In this document: positions 1-10,557 of the stretch, piece after piece | Layout: every line of letters begins with the position of its first letter | Position numbering within the stretch: position 1 is the stretch's first letter | NCBI GenBank assembly: GCA_002104895.1 | Contig: MCFG01000176.1 | Location: 1-20,000 of the forward strand | Direction of reading: 5' to 3' | Source of the DNA: Anaeromyces robustus | Lineage: Eukaryota; Neocallimastigomycota; Neocallimastigomycetes; Neocallimastigales; Neocallimastigaceae | DNA: 20,000 nucleotides | The notes under the pieces: generated by a model | Database searches by the model: none | What the model was told of the DNA's origin: nothing | The model's input: the letters and a program-made list of their open reading frames with translations, nothing else | Position numbers and translations under genes: made by a program

Positions 1-6
1 CAATAT

Positions 7-57
<51 letters not shown>

Positions 58-493
58 TAATATATATTCATTATTCATTATTAATAATAAAGATAATAAT
101 ATTAAAGATGTGTACAACATATTATTTATTATCGTTATTATTATTATTATTTTACTGTTATTATAAATAATTATTTATTATTGATTTTTTTTTAAATAAT
201 AAAATAAAAGCAATATATTTATTTATTATACTGTGGTTTATTTTTTAATAAATGTAAAAAATAATATACGTATAATAAACTATATATATATATATTACTT
301 AATGAATTATTTAGTTATAAAATAAATTAAGTATGATTGATGATATCTATTTAAATTTTTTGTCTTTATATATATATATATTAATTTTTTAAAAAAATAA
401 AAAATTTAAATGTTATGATACGATTTTATTATTAATTAATTATTTTTACTTTTTCAATATTTAATATATTCTTAAAATTTTATTTTATTTTAT
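1..493. other. AT-only intergenic block with a 48-nt T run
   Basis: No gene is visible. The block opens with an uninterrupted run of 48 T (8-55) and continues with A/T-rich DNA containing short (TA)n and (TTA)n stretches. Its right end is the 3' flank of the minus-strand VAP gene. Read on the minus strand, several overlapping AATAAA-like words lie just beyond that stop codon and could serve polyadenylation, but such words are too common here to be diagnostic. Confidence 0.7.
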
Positions 494-2053
494 TTAAAAG
501 GAGTAAGCACCAATAATGAAAGCAACGACAACAATAAGGAAAGCAATTGGCCATTGAATTGACTTATCTAAAGGAAGCTTACGTTTTCCAACTGCTTTGT
601 CTTTCCATTCAAAGAAAAGCTCTTTTGGATCATTTATTTCTTTCTTACCATCAGCAGTAAAACCATTTATTGATTCTTTACCATAACGTCTAGTTTTAAC
701 TAAGTCATCTTTTAAACTGTCAACTGAATACTTTTGAATAGCACTTTCTAATTCTTTTATAATAGCATTAGCTTCATTTATATTTTGTGGGTTCTTCTCT
801 AAAAGTTCATTATATTTTACTTTATTTTCATTAGTTTGTGCTGTCTTTTTAACTGGTGATGAAGCATTTGCTGATAATGGAGAAACTAATTTATCTTTGG
901 TATTTGGTGTCTCTGGTGAATATGTACTTGTTTCTTTTTTTGTTTCATCAGTCTTAATAACTGGAAGACCAGAAATATCACAAAGAAGTCTGTGTTCCTT
1001 TAATTTCTTAGAAATATCTGGATCTCCTGACTTCTTTGATTTTTCTAACTTTTTAAATATATCTCCAATTTTATCTGTGCATTCTTCATCTTTAAGAGTT
1101 CTGAATTCGTCTGGGACTACAGTTGTTTGAATTAAAAATTTATCAGAGCTAATTTTATTTAATTTTTGTTGTAACTATATATATTATATAATTTATGTAT
1201 ATTATATTAATAATGTTATATATTTTTATAAAAATATTTAAAAAATGAAAGAAATTAAAATAAATGAAAAAAAAATGATTATTTCGTGTGTTAATTATAT
1301 ACTTATATTCAATTATTAAAAAAAAAAAAAAAAAAACATGTATATATATTTAATTACATCATGAACTTTAATCATAATTAAAACTTCAGCATCATTTTTT
1401 GGTAAAATTTTTCCAACACTTGGTCTAACACAGAAGTTATGTGGTGAAGTAGTTTTAATTTTAAATCCTGTATACAAATAATTATTTGTTAAATATATAT
1501 TATTAATAAAGTAAAATAAAAGAAATACTTAGTAATTCTATTTGTAGTTTAGATTATTATATAAAAAATTAATATATATAAATATTATTTTATTTTATAC
1601 CTGCAACTTTATCTTCACTACTGTTGTGGATAATTATCATTGCTTTTGCATATGATTCATTTTTTGGTGAACCAGTTTCTTTTTTTTTTTTGTTTTTTTT
1701 TTTTTTTAATAATAAAAAAAAAATAATAATTATAACAAAAACAATATTTCAAAAAAATAAATATTAATTACAAAAAATATATATAATTAATATTTTTATA
1801 ATACAAATATATGTGTAATATTCATATCTATATTTTTCCGAAAGTAAAAAAAAAAAGTTACCATCAAGGTTTCTACTGCTTGACTTTTTGACAAAACGTA
1901 AACTTTTATTTGGTTCTTTATATTTAATTAAAATTAATAATTTATAAAAATAAAATTAGTATATATTATAAATAAAATTTAATAAAAAAATATATTGTTC
2001 TTCAAGTATAACAATTATCTTATGTTATACTTACCAAATGTTATGAAATCCAT
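494..2053 (-). CDS. VAP/Scs2-family ER membrane protein (MSP domain, tail anchor), five exons
   Basis: Members of this family sit in the ER membrane and use a cytosolic MSP domain to recruit FFAT-motif partners to membrane contact sites. My model joins 2053-2035, 1915-1862, 1678-1601, 1467-1358 and 1174-494, giving 313 residues. Every intron is GT-AG, 119-183 nt, and the frame is kept. The MSP domain fills about residues 5-125. Its hallmark is FKIKTTSPHNFCVRPSVG (52-69), whose first codons span an intron. DKFLIQTTVV (98-107) is the strand that carries the conserved Lys (K99) used to bind FFAT. A Lys/Glu-rich linker follows (about 115-290). A hydrophobic tail anchor (about 296-311) ends in AYSF, leaving almost nothing in the lumen. 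A short insertion (about 18-33) lengthens an early loop of the MSP domain. The exon 3 acceptor lies in an A-rich run and is the least certain boundary. The start is the first Met in frame and gives a normal N-terminus. The family call is secure. Specific partners cannot be inferred. Confidence 0.93.
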
Positions 2054-2624
2054 TTTTTATTTTATTTTAAATTTTTACTTTTAATTTAAATGTTATTATG
2101 AATATTTCTATATTATAAAAATTAATAATTTATAAACAATAAAATTAATATATATTTATTTATAGAAGTGTTTTACTTAAATATAAAAAAACAATATTAA
2201 CTATAAAATATAAAATTATAATATTAAATGCTTTAGAAAAAAAAAATTTATATATTTCAATTTAATTATTTTATTTTTAAAATAATATTTATTAAAAAAA
2301 AAAAAAGTAAATATAAAAACAATGTGTGAAAATATAAAATCAAAGAAAATATCATACAAATAAACAAATGATATCAATAAATAAAAAGCAAAAGGATTTA
2401 TGTATATAATTTAATAAAAAATTTTTATTAAAAATGTTAAAAAAAAGTTTAAAATTATAAAATTAAATACAGATTTAAGTATAAAACTGTAACGATAATA
2501 AAAAAAAAAAGGATTTATTATTGTTGTTATTATTAAATCATATTAAATAAATACAATATAAATGAAACTAACCTTTTTTATGAAGTGTCTTAAAATGAAG
2601 ATATTTTTACTTAAATGAAATCTT

Positions 2625-2736
2625 ACTTTTATTTAAAATAAAAATATTTGTTAAATGACTAAAATTAATTGCTATAATTAACTTTTATTTAAAATAAAAT
2701 TATTTGTTAAATGAATAAAATTAATTGTTATAATTA
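2625..2736. repeat. 56-bp imperfect tandem duplication
   Basis: Two adjacent 56-bp copies (2625-2680 and 2681-2736) begin ACTTTTATTTAAAATAAAA and differ at only three positions by eye. The unit is not a simple microsatellite. It contains the irregular word TTGTTAAATGA followed by TAAAATTAATTG. No coding sequence overlaps it. The few differences suggest a fairly recent duplication. Confidence 0.85.
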
Positions 2737-3030
2737 ATTGATTTTATGATAAATAAAAAAGATGTATTATTTATTTTGTTTATTTGATATTTTTTTTACA
2801 AAAAATATTAAAGAAGAAAAAAAAAAGATTATTAATAAATTATTTTTAATATATTTTTAAATTATATATTAATATTAATTAAATATATTTAATAAATTGC
2901 TTTTATTTATCTATTTTTTATATAATTATATAATCATTATATACTAGAATAATATTAATAAATAATACTTTATTTTTATTTAATAATTTTTATAATTTGT
3001 TTACCTTTTAATAAATAATCAATAATCAAT

Positions 3031-3088
3031 AATAAATAAATAAGTGAATAAATAAATAAATAAATAGATAAATAAATAAATAAATTAA

Positions 3089-3171
<83 letters not shown>
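3031..3171. repeat. (TAAA)n microsatellite, about 140 bp
   Basis: A nearly perfect array of the tetranucleotide TAAA, with a few interruptions at the left end (AAGTGAATAA, AGATAA, ATTAATAA) and about 90 uninterrupted bases on the right. The same repeat recurs at 10461-10555 and 17264-17413, and as its complement at 19044-19104, so it is a dispersed feature of this genome. The minus-strand reading frame through it, rich in Tyr, Leu, Ile and Phe, is an artefact. Confidence 0.95.
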
Positions 3172-3172
<1 letters not shown>

Positions 3173-3929
3173 ATTTATTATCCATTTTATTTCAATGTAT
3201 TCTATAAAAAAAATGGACCAAACTTTATTTAATACATTGTTTTCAAAACAAATTAAATATTTTACAATTAGAAAATTAAATATAATTAGAAAATTATATT
3301 ATATAATGTATCATACGCTATATATAAAAATTCATTTAATTTATATATATTATATTCAATTATTAAATATAATTCTATTAAATTGTTTTTTTACATTTGT
3401 AATTATATTTATATTATAGATAAACTATATTTCATGTATTACATTGTACATTGTACATACACAGACATAGTTGTATCGCTTAAAATTTTTTTTGTTTTTT
3501 TTGTAAACCTTGATGAATTATAAAGAATTTTTTATAAATCCATGCTTTTTTAAATAAATAAATAAATAAAAAAAAAACAACACATATTAATAATAAAACA
3601 TTACAATATATATGTTAATATATTAATTAAATTATCCATTATGATAATAATATATAAATAATTAATGTATTAATAAAACAGAATATAGTGGAAAATTTAA
3701 TATATTATATTTTTTTTTTGTCAAAAAGTCACATATAATAAAAAAAATTATGATATAGTAATATATATAAATGAATAAAATATAATAAATATCAAATACA
3801 AATTAATTAGTCTCGAATTCATTAATTTGGTTATTGAAAGAAATAATAAAAATCATATCATATAATAAGAACAAGATAATTAAAATATATTTAATAATCC
3901 TTTATGTTATAGTTTTGTTATATTTAACA

Positions 3930-3959
3930 TTTTCATTAAAAAAATTTTTTTAATGAAAA
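3930..3959. repeat. perfect 30-bp palindrome
   Basis: Fifteen-base arms meet with no spacer at 3944/3945. The left arm is TTTTCATTAAAAAAA and the right arm is its exact complement. The outer TTTTCATT/AATGAAAA part is not simple repeat, which makes the symmetry less trivial than an A-run next to a T-run. It could form a cruciform. No gene is nearby, so any function is unknown. Confidence 0.8.
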
Positions 3960-4153
3960 CTGATGTTATTATTAATATTAAAAAAATTATCTTTATTATT
4001 ATTATATAAAAAATTGTTTTAAATTATTATATTTAATCCATTCTTATAAAATAAAAAAAAAAAAAGAAATGGATTAAAGATATATATTTTCTTAAAAAAA
4101 ACATTTATATTTTATTCACAACTGATATTTATAAAAATTTTAAACTGAATTTA

Positions 4154-4189
4154 AAATAAAGATATTAATTTATATAAATATCTTTATTT
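4154..4189. repeat. inverted repeat with 13-bp arms and 10-nt loop
   Basis: AAATAAAGATATT at 4154-4166 pairs exactly with AATATCTTTATTT at 4177-4189. A T-rich run follows a few bases later. It could be a hairpin in a transcript from the plus strand, but no gene is close by. In DNA this AT-rich a chance origin is possible. Confidence 0.5.
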
Positions 4190-4929
4190 AATTATTCTTT
4201 TTTCCTAATTTTTATTTTATTTTCTATTTTATATTCAATTAAAAACTTTTTTATTCATTATTTTGACTATTTGAAAAACAATTTTTAACAAATATCTGCA
4301 TAATTAATTTATTTTAATTTCTTTTTAGAATATTCCATTATTCTGAAGACCTTTAAATACTTGAATGAAATTTATAAATAAACTTCAGTATTTATAGAAA
4401 ATATATTTAATAGTAAGGATAATTATGATTTTTTTTATTCTATTATACTATTAAAAAAAGAATTAATAAAAAAATGAAAAAAAAATAAAAAGAATACTTA
4501 AAATTTTATTTATTACTCATATTATTAATACATATATATTATTCAATACTTTAGTATTAATATACAATCGTGTTATTATAAAAATAGCATTAATAATATA
4601 TTATCATATTTAATAAGTTAGAAAATATTTCTAAAGTACACTTTTTAATCTTTAAAATATATATTAAAAAATATTTAACTGATGATAATGTAATTGAATT
4701 TGAAAATATTAATTAAAAATACTATAAATGAGTGAATAATATATATTAAAAATGATACATTTTAGTATATAAATACAATTCTAATAAAATAAATTGATTG
4801 AAAGAAATATTAACTAAACTAAAACAAAAATTAATATAACAATAAAATAAAAATATACACATTTAAACCAAGCAAGTTATAAAAAATTCATATATATGAT
4901 ATTAAAATTAAATATATTAGTTTTTATGT

Positions 4930-4952
4930 TAATAATAATAATAATGATCATG

Positions 4953-4995
<43 letters not shown>
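4930..4995. repeat. (TAA)n trinucleotide array
   Basis: About 66 bp of TAA/ATA triplets, interrupted once near the left end by ATGATCATG, a small palindrome. It is a typical intergenic microsatellite of this window. Confidence 0.9.
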
Positions 4996-4997
<2 letters not shown>

Positions 4998-5466
4998 CTT
5001 TCATAAAAATATATAATTACAATTATGTATATAAAACTTTTATTTTAAAAAATTAAATTATTTTTGTCAACTAATCATTATATATATATATATAAAGTAG
5101 TGTTTTATTTAAAAAAAAAAAAAAAAAAGAAAGAATTAAATAAATTAAATATATATAATATGAAATATGAATAATTAATAATGAAATACTTAACATATTC
5201 AAATAATAATAATAAATATTGTAATCAGCATGATTATCTATAATAAATATATATCTTAAAAACGACTTTTTATTTTTAATTATTTTTTATTATTAATTTA
5301 AAGTCAATTATTTTTAAAAAAAAAATAAATAATTATATAATTTCTATTATTAGTAATAAAAAGTTCTTTTGAAATAATGTAAAAATGAATAAATAAATAT
5401 ATTATATTAATAAATAATTATCTATTTACATATATGTATATATATATTAATTTTAAATTAAACATT

Positions 5467-6291
5467 CTATTTATTTTTCCCTTTTTCCTTTTTTTTCTTT
5501 AACTCTACAGGTTTATTAATAAAAACATAAGTTCTGCAATTTTTATCAATAATTTCTTCATTTTCAGATTTTGATAATCCTTCTTCAAAGCCTATTGTAC
5601 GTCTATGATGATATCCAGGGTATAAATTTGGATTAAATTGAAACGACGTTTTCGTTATTAACTTTCCTGAAGATTTTGCCAATTTTTTTATATCCCATAA
5701 ATCATATGGATTACCACTCTTTATATATATGTATATATAATTATAAATTTTATAAGATAATATATATATAATATATTTATATGTTATAATATAATTATAT
5801 AATTTTATAATTATATATATATATACTTCTTTAAATATTAAATACCTTTAATGTAACAAGAATTTCCCCATCATTTAAATCATTATATAATACTCTTGAA
5901 GTTAATAATTCAGCAGCATTTTCAAAGAATGATTGTAATAATTTTTGATTAATTAATATATTTCTATCTTGATCTTTAATTCCTGCACCTACATGTGGAA
6001 AATTAAACACGATTTTATCGAAACGTTTTCCTTTAAATTGTTTAGAAGATGCAAGTTTTGTAGCATCAATTTGATATAATACTTTTCCTCCAAGATCTTC
6101 AATTGCTTCAATATTTTCAGCTGCATCATTATACTTTTCTTTTAAATCAGATTCACTATCATAACAAGTTGCTACCATCTTATAAGTTGCTGAAGGTAAT
6201 AAATCAGCAATGCTTTTTGCAAAACTGAAATTTCCTTTAATTTTTATTTTTTATTTTTTATTTTTTATTTTTTATTTTATTTTTTATTTTT

Positions 6292-6324
<33 letters not shown>

Positions 6325-6692
6325 TTATTTTTGAATTTTTATATTATTCAGAAGGAAATTTTTAAACAATGTAAATCATTGAAAAAATTTTAGTACTACA
6401 TTTTAAATGATTTGTTATATTAAATCTAGTAATTATAACATCAGTTATAAAAACAACAACAATTAATACAACTTTTATAAATAATTCTATATATACCTTC
6501 TCCTACTAATAAAATTGAATCTTCTTCAGTGAATGGAATAACATCTTTTTGAGTTTGTTGCTTATGATTTTTATTTTTTGTTTTTAAAAGTAATTTATCA
6601 GATTTTAATGGATTATATTCATTTAAAATAGCTTTTTTTCTTTTTTCTTGAAATCTAGCTAAAGTATTAACTAACTTCTTCTTTTTTACCAT
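5467..6692 (-). CDS. BMT5: Bmt5-type 25S rRNA uridine-N3 methyltransferase (DUF2431), three exons
   Basis: The family uses S-adenosylmethionine to methylate N3 of a uridine in large-subunit rRNA, and yeast Bmt5 acts in the nucleolus. My model joins 6692-6497, 6234-5846 and 5718-5467, giving 278 residues, somewhat shorter than yeast Bmt5. A Lys-rich N-terminus (2-45) could act as a nuclear or nucleolar signal. The SAM-binding loop GEGNFSFA (64-71) is split by intron 1 and rebuilt by splicing, which strongly supports that junction. FDKIVFNFPHVG (137-148) is the characteristic N-F-P-H motif. EILVTLK (189-195) joins across intron 2 to SGNPYDLWDIKKLAKSSG, and YPGYHHRRTIG (228-238) closes the domain. 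The stop is TAG. I start at MVKKKK, although a further in-frame Met lies 27 nt upstream (6719). Intron 1 (262 nt) carries a long pyrimidine-rich repeat. The family call is secure, but the exact target base is inferred from yeast. Confidence 0.92.
6241..6332. repeat. (TTTTTA)n-type array inside intron 1 of the Bmt5-like gene
   Basis: About 92 bp made only of T runs of 4-6 separated by single A, starting just inside the 3' splice site of the minus-strand intron. In the transcript it reads as an A-rich (TAAAAA)n tract just upstream of the acceptor AAAG. An A-rich, pyrimidine-poor approach to the 3' splice site is unusual, but the protein motif restored by splicing confirms that the site is used. 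Confidence 0.85.
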
Positions 6693-7181
6693 ATTTTTAT
6701 TACTTAAAAAACAATACATATATAATATTTTTAGGGGTATACAATAAATATTTTAAGAAAAAATTTTAATAATCAAAATTTTTTAAATATTTATAATAAA
6801 TTTGCTTTAATTTTTTGTATACATATTTTTAGAATAATTATTTAAATTATAAAAAAATATTTATTTTTTGTAAATGTATTAATATATAAATAAACTACTA
6901 ACAAAAAAATTAAAGAAGCATTTATTTTTATAATATTATTATTTAATAATACATTTTATTTGCATTTACTAAATATTTTTAAAATATACAATTAATGTAG
7001 TAAATAGTAGATTTAAAATAATAATACTTCTAATATTAAATTCTATTATTATTTTTATAATTCTTATAATTATTATTTTATAAGATAAAATTTGGAAAAA
7101 AAATCTTTTAACATATAAATTATATATGCAACAAAGATTTATTATATAAAGATGAATTCTTTATGCAATTAAAAAATATAA
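6693..7181. other. 489-bp spacer between the Bmt5-like and RING/SPRY genes
   Basis: No gene is visible. It must hold the promoter of the Bmt5-like gene and the 3' end of neither neighbour other than the upstream-lying RING/SPRY gene, whose stop is at 7182, so the spacer is short for this window. The word AGGGG at 6733-6737, about 40 bp upstream of the chosen start codon, is one of the few G-rich words in the spacer. Confidence 0.5.
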
Positions 7182-7584
7182 TTAATGGTCATATGGTATT
7201 GAAAAATAATTATCTATATCAAAAATAAATGGTTTTTGACCAAAGTTTGCTTCTATTTCACCACTATTAATTGAAATAGTTGGATATAAATCTTCAGTAA
7301 TTGTAACTTGCTTTGGAATATTACCTATATATAATAGATTATTATATTATTATATTAATATATGAATTTCATTTAAAAAAATCTTTTTTTTTTTTAATTC
7401 TGTATAAAAAAATACCTAAATTTTTGCCATTTTTAGTAAAGAATAAAGTTTTATTAAAAGTATGAATTCCGCATCCTACTATATCTCCAGAAGTAAAAGT
7501 AGGACCATAACTTATTCCAGATCCTGATTCTATATATAGTTGACCATTATCACTATGATATCCATATGTATTAGGTGTCCAGCC

Positions 7585-7640
<56 letters not shown>

Positions 7641-9654
7641 TTAATATTAATAATAATAATATTAATAATAATAATAATAATAATTATAATAATAATAATA
7701 ATAATAATAATAATTATAATAATAATAATTAAAACAATAATAATATTAATAATAATATTATTATTATTGTTTATATCAATATAATAATATTATATTATTA
7801 ACCTGGCATTTTCATGTATAAATCGTTATCTTTTATTGTTAAACCAATTCCAATAACAGTATTACTATTTTATTAATATTTTCAAATTTTAATTTATTAG
7901 CTTAATAAATAATTAATAAATGATATATATATATATACATATATATACATAATTGATTACCTTGTATCTACAGATAATATTTCTATTTCAAAATAATACA
8001 ATCCATATTTTTTATTTATTGGATAATTACTTCTTATTAAAGCTGGTATTGAACTATTGACTATATATATTTATATGAATTTTATTAACATTAATTTTTA
8101 ACGAGTATAAAAAAATTCAAATTCATATATTGTTATTATTATTAAAAAAAATCATATATTTACTATTTTCATCTGAATCATTCATTATTTCTTCATTATT
8201 ATTAATATATTTTGCTCTAAGATTAAAGTTTGATAATGATAATAATTTTGATTTATCTTTTGGATTAAGTGCTGTTGGCATTTTTAAACACCATCCAAGA
8301 TTATAAAATGGTATGCTTTCAGATTTTTCTTTTATTTTATAAATAATAATTATTCAATTATTAATATTATTATTAATATTAAATAATAATGTAATAGTAA
8401 AATATTATATATATGAATTATTATATACAAATTAATTTATATTTTACTTACTTTGTATAAATTTTATTTTTTCTTTTTGTATTTTTGTAATTTCTTCTAA
8501 TTCATGAATCAATTTCTTTTGAAAAATATTTAAATCTTGTAAATAATCACATTTTTGAATTAACCAATTTAAATCTTTCTTAACATATTGACATTTCCAT
8601 ATATGATCCTATAGATGTATATATATTTTATATATTTAAAAAAAATTAATTCAATAAACAATAATATACATATATGAATTATATTTATTAATTGAATATA
8701 CCTGCATTTCATGCCTAACAATTGATATGTTACATCCATTATTTGGGCATTTAATAATTTTTAATGGGCAGTCATTATCATGCATTTCTAAATCTTTCGC
8801 ATATATTTTTGCATTACATCCTTTATTAGAACATACTACTGATCTCCATGGACATTCCTTTTGATGGTAATTTAAAATTTCATTTCTTTGGGCTTTATAA
8901 GTACAGTTATTATTTGGACAACTTATTTCATAAGATAAACATTCATGCTTTAAATGATTAATTAATTCATTTCTAACACCAACCCAATTACAGTTTACTA
9001 TTATTTTTTTATTATTATTATCATTTATTTCTGAATCATCAATACAATTACTGTATGGACATCTTACTTTTAATAAATCTGCAGCTTGTGGTATTAAATA
9101 CTCTTTTGTAAATCCATCTGCAACAATTGGTTTGTGATCTATAGGACAAATTTCTTTTTCTTCAAGCCAACGATATAAATGATCACGACAAAATACATGC
9201 CCACAAGTTGTAATTCTTAATGCATCAGGTCCTACAGGTAACTTACATAATGGACATGATAGTTGTTGAATTAATTCTGGATTATCATTAATATAATCAA
9301 GCTCTGTATATGGAATATCAACTTCACTATCGTTATCTGTAAATTATACAATCAAATATAATAATGATAATAATGATAATAATGATAATAATGATAATAA
9401 TCATATATTCATAAAAATATATATAAGGAATACTTTTAGTTATTATTTTAAATAATTAAGTAAAAAGGTAATTTTTTTTCATTCTTTGTATCATTGAAAT
9501 GTATTTATTATTTTATTTTAATTTTTTTGTTTGATACAATATATTTTATTTAGTGAAAAAAAAAAAAAATAAAAAATATACCTATTTCACTGATGTTATC
9601 TTTACTATTAGAAATTAGTGAATTATGTGATAAATCTACTCCTAATGATTCCAT
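7182..9654 (-). CDS. RING / TRAF zinc-finger / coiled-coil / RanBPM-type SPRY protein, probable E3 ubiquitin ligase, eight exons
   Basis: I join 9654-9582, 9336-8702, 8608-8452, 8328-8164, 8060-7961, 7864-7803, 7583-7416 and 7324-7182, giving 500 residues. All introns are GT-AG, 91-245 nt, and phases agree. The TRAF-like RING (52-91) has zinc ligands C52, C55, C69, H71, C74, H77, C88 and D91. A Cys is more usual at position 77, but His can bind zinc. TRAF-type fingers follow: C117/C140/H152/C157 with an Asn-rich insertion, C164/C169/H182/C186, C193/C198/H210/C214 and C221/C226/H238/C242. The last is split by intron 2 and regains exact spacing when spliced. A charged, probably coiled-coil stretch spans about 245-290. 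The C-terminal half is a SPRY domain of the RanBPM class: LSLSNFNLRAKY, YGLYYFEIEI, GWTPNTYGYHSDNG, YGPTFTSGDIVGCGIHTFNK, FFTKNGKNLG and EANFGQ. A RING predicts E2-dependent ubiquitin transfer, TRAF fingers and coil suggest self-association, and SPRY suggests substrate choice. The exons are secure, while substrate and location are unknown. There is no membrane segment. Confidence 0.9.
7585..7730. repeat. (TAA)n array inside intron 6 of the RING/SPRY gene
   Basis: About 145 bp of TAA triplets with a few TTA interruptions begins immediately next to the 3' splice site that opens exon 7 (acceptor at 7584-7585 on the minus strand). In the transcript it is an ATT-rich tract lying directly before the AG. 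The plus-strand poly-isoleucine reading frame here is an artefact of the repeat. Confidence 0.92.
9361..9401. repeat. 9-bp minisatellite in intron 1 of the RING/SPRY gene
   Basis: About four and a half copies of ATAATGATA, starting 25 bp from the 3' splice site of intron 1 of the minus-strand gene. The copies are perfect by eye, so copy number may vary between strains. Confidence 0.85.
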
Positions 9655-10460
9655 CTCTTGATATTAATTTTTATATAAATAATTTAAATATAATTTGTAT
9701 ACTTTTATTAATTCAAAATCATATATAAATGATTAATAATATGAATATATATATATATAAAATAAAAGAAAATTGAAAAATAGAAAACGCAAATTTTAAA
9801 ATAACAATTATTTATTTTTTTTTTTTTATTTGTTTAGTTTATTAAATTAATATAAATTAAATAATAAATATTGATGTTACCATTATAAAAATAATAATAA
9901 ATATACTTAAAAAATTTTTTTTATATATTAATTATTTTAAATGGTAAAAACTCTAAAAATTTTGATATATCAATATATTATAAGTAGTTAAGTTTATAAA
10001 AAAATTATTTTATATTTTAAATAAAAATCTTTAAGATACATTTATAATTATTTACAATAATAATAATATTTTTATATAGGTTACATTATGTACGAATTTA
10101 TAGAAAATATGATAATTCTTTAATTCTACATTACAAAAAAAAAAAAAAAAGAAAAAGAAAAAGAAAAAATAAATAAGAAAAAAAGTTTATATATTAATAA
10201 TAACAGTAATATTAATATATATATACTATTGATTTTATAACTATTGTATTCTATTATTGAAAAATTAAAAACTATATGTATATTGCTTTTAGATTTATCA
10301 ATTTTTTACCTAAAGAAATAATTAAAAATAAGAAGAATATATTTAATATTATTTATGAACCTTTCAAGAATATAATTAATATATATTAATATATAATATA
10401 TGATAATATATGATTATAATATTAAAATAATCAAAAAATATTAACTAAATTATGTAGTAA

Positions 10461-10524
10461 TAAATAAATAAATAAATAAATAAATAAAAAAATAAATAAA
10501 AAAATAAATAAATAAATAAATAAG

Positions 10525-10555
<31 letters not shown>
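10461..10555. repeat. (TAAA)n microsatellite, about 95 bp
   Basis: Tandem TAAA with three small interruptions (two AAAAAAT, one AAGTAAA). It is the same tetranucleotide and strand as at 3031-3171 and 17264-17413. Confidence 0.93.

Positions 10556-10557
<2 letters not shown>

Larger units (their letters stand above)
2054..5466. other. 3.4-kb intergenic region with no supportable gene
   Basis: I find no coding-like stretch longer than about 20 codons that is not explained by repeats or by A/T-rich chance frames. The region contains a 56-bp tandem duplication, a long (TAAA)n array, a perfect 30-bp palindrome, a 13-bp-arm hairpin and a (TAA)n array, each listed separately. The short patch 3432-3475 is slightly richer in G and C and contains two direct copies of ACATTGT, but it does not fold into a tRNA or resemble an RNA gene I know. 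Confidence 0.6.

Noticed and set aside
897-1130. Plus-strand 77-codon frame
   Set aside because: It is antisense to the last exon of the VAP gene, whose protein shows clear family motifs.
2976-3185. Minus-strand 69-codon frame of repeating Tyr-Leu-Phe-Ile
   Set aside because: It is the translation of the (TAAA)n array, which has no stop in this frame, and has no other coding sign.
3195-3419. Plus-strand 74-codon frame beginning MYSIKKMDQTLFNTLF
   Set aside because: The start looks protein-like, but the rest is Ile/Tyr/Leu translation of A/T DNA with no motif, and base composition equals the surrounding spacer. A gene fragment is possible but not supportable.
7575-7784. Plus-strand poly-isoleucine frame
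   Set aside because: It translates the (TAA)n array in intron 6 of the minus-strand RING/SPRY gene.
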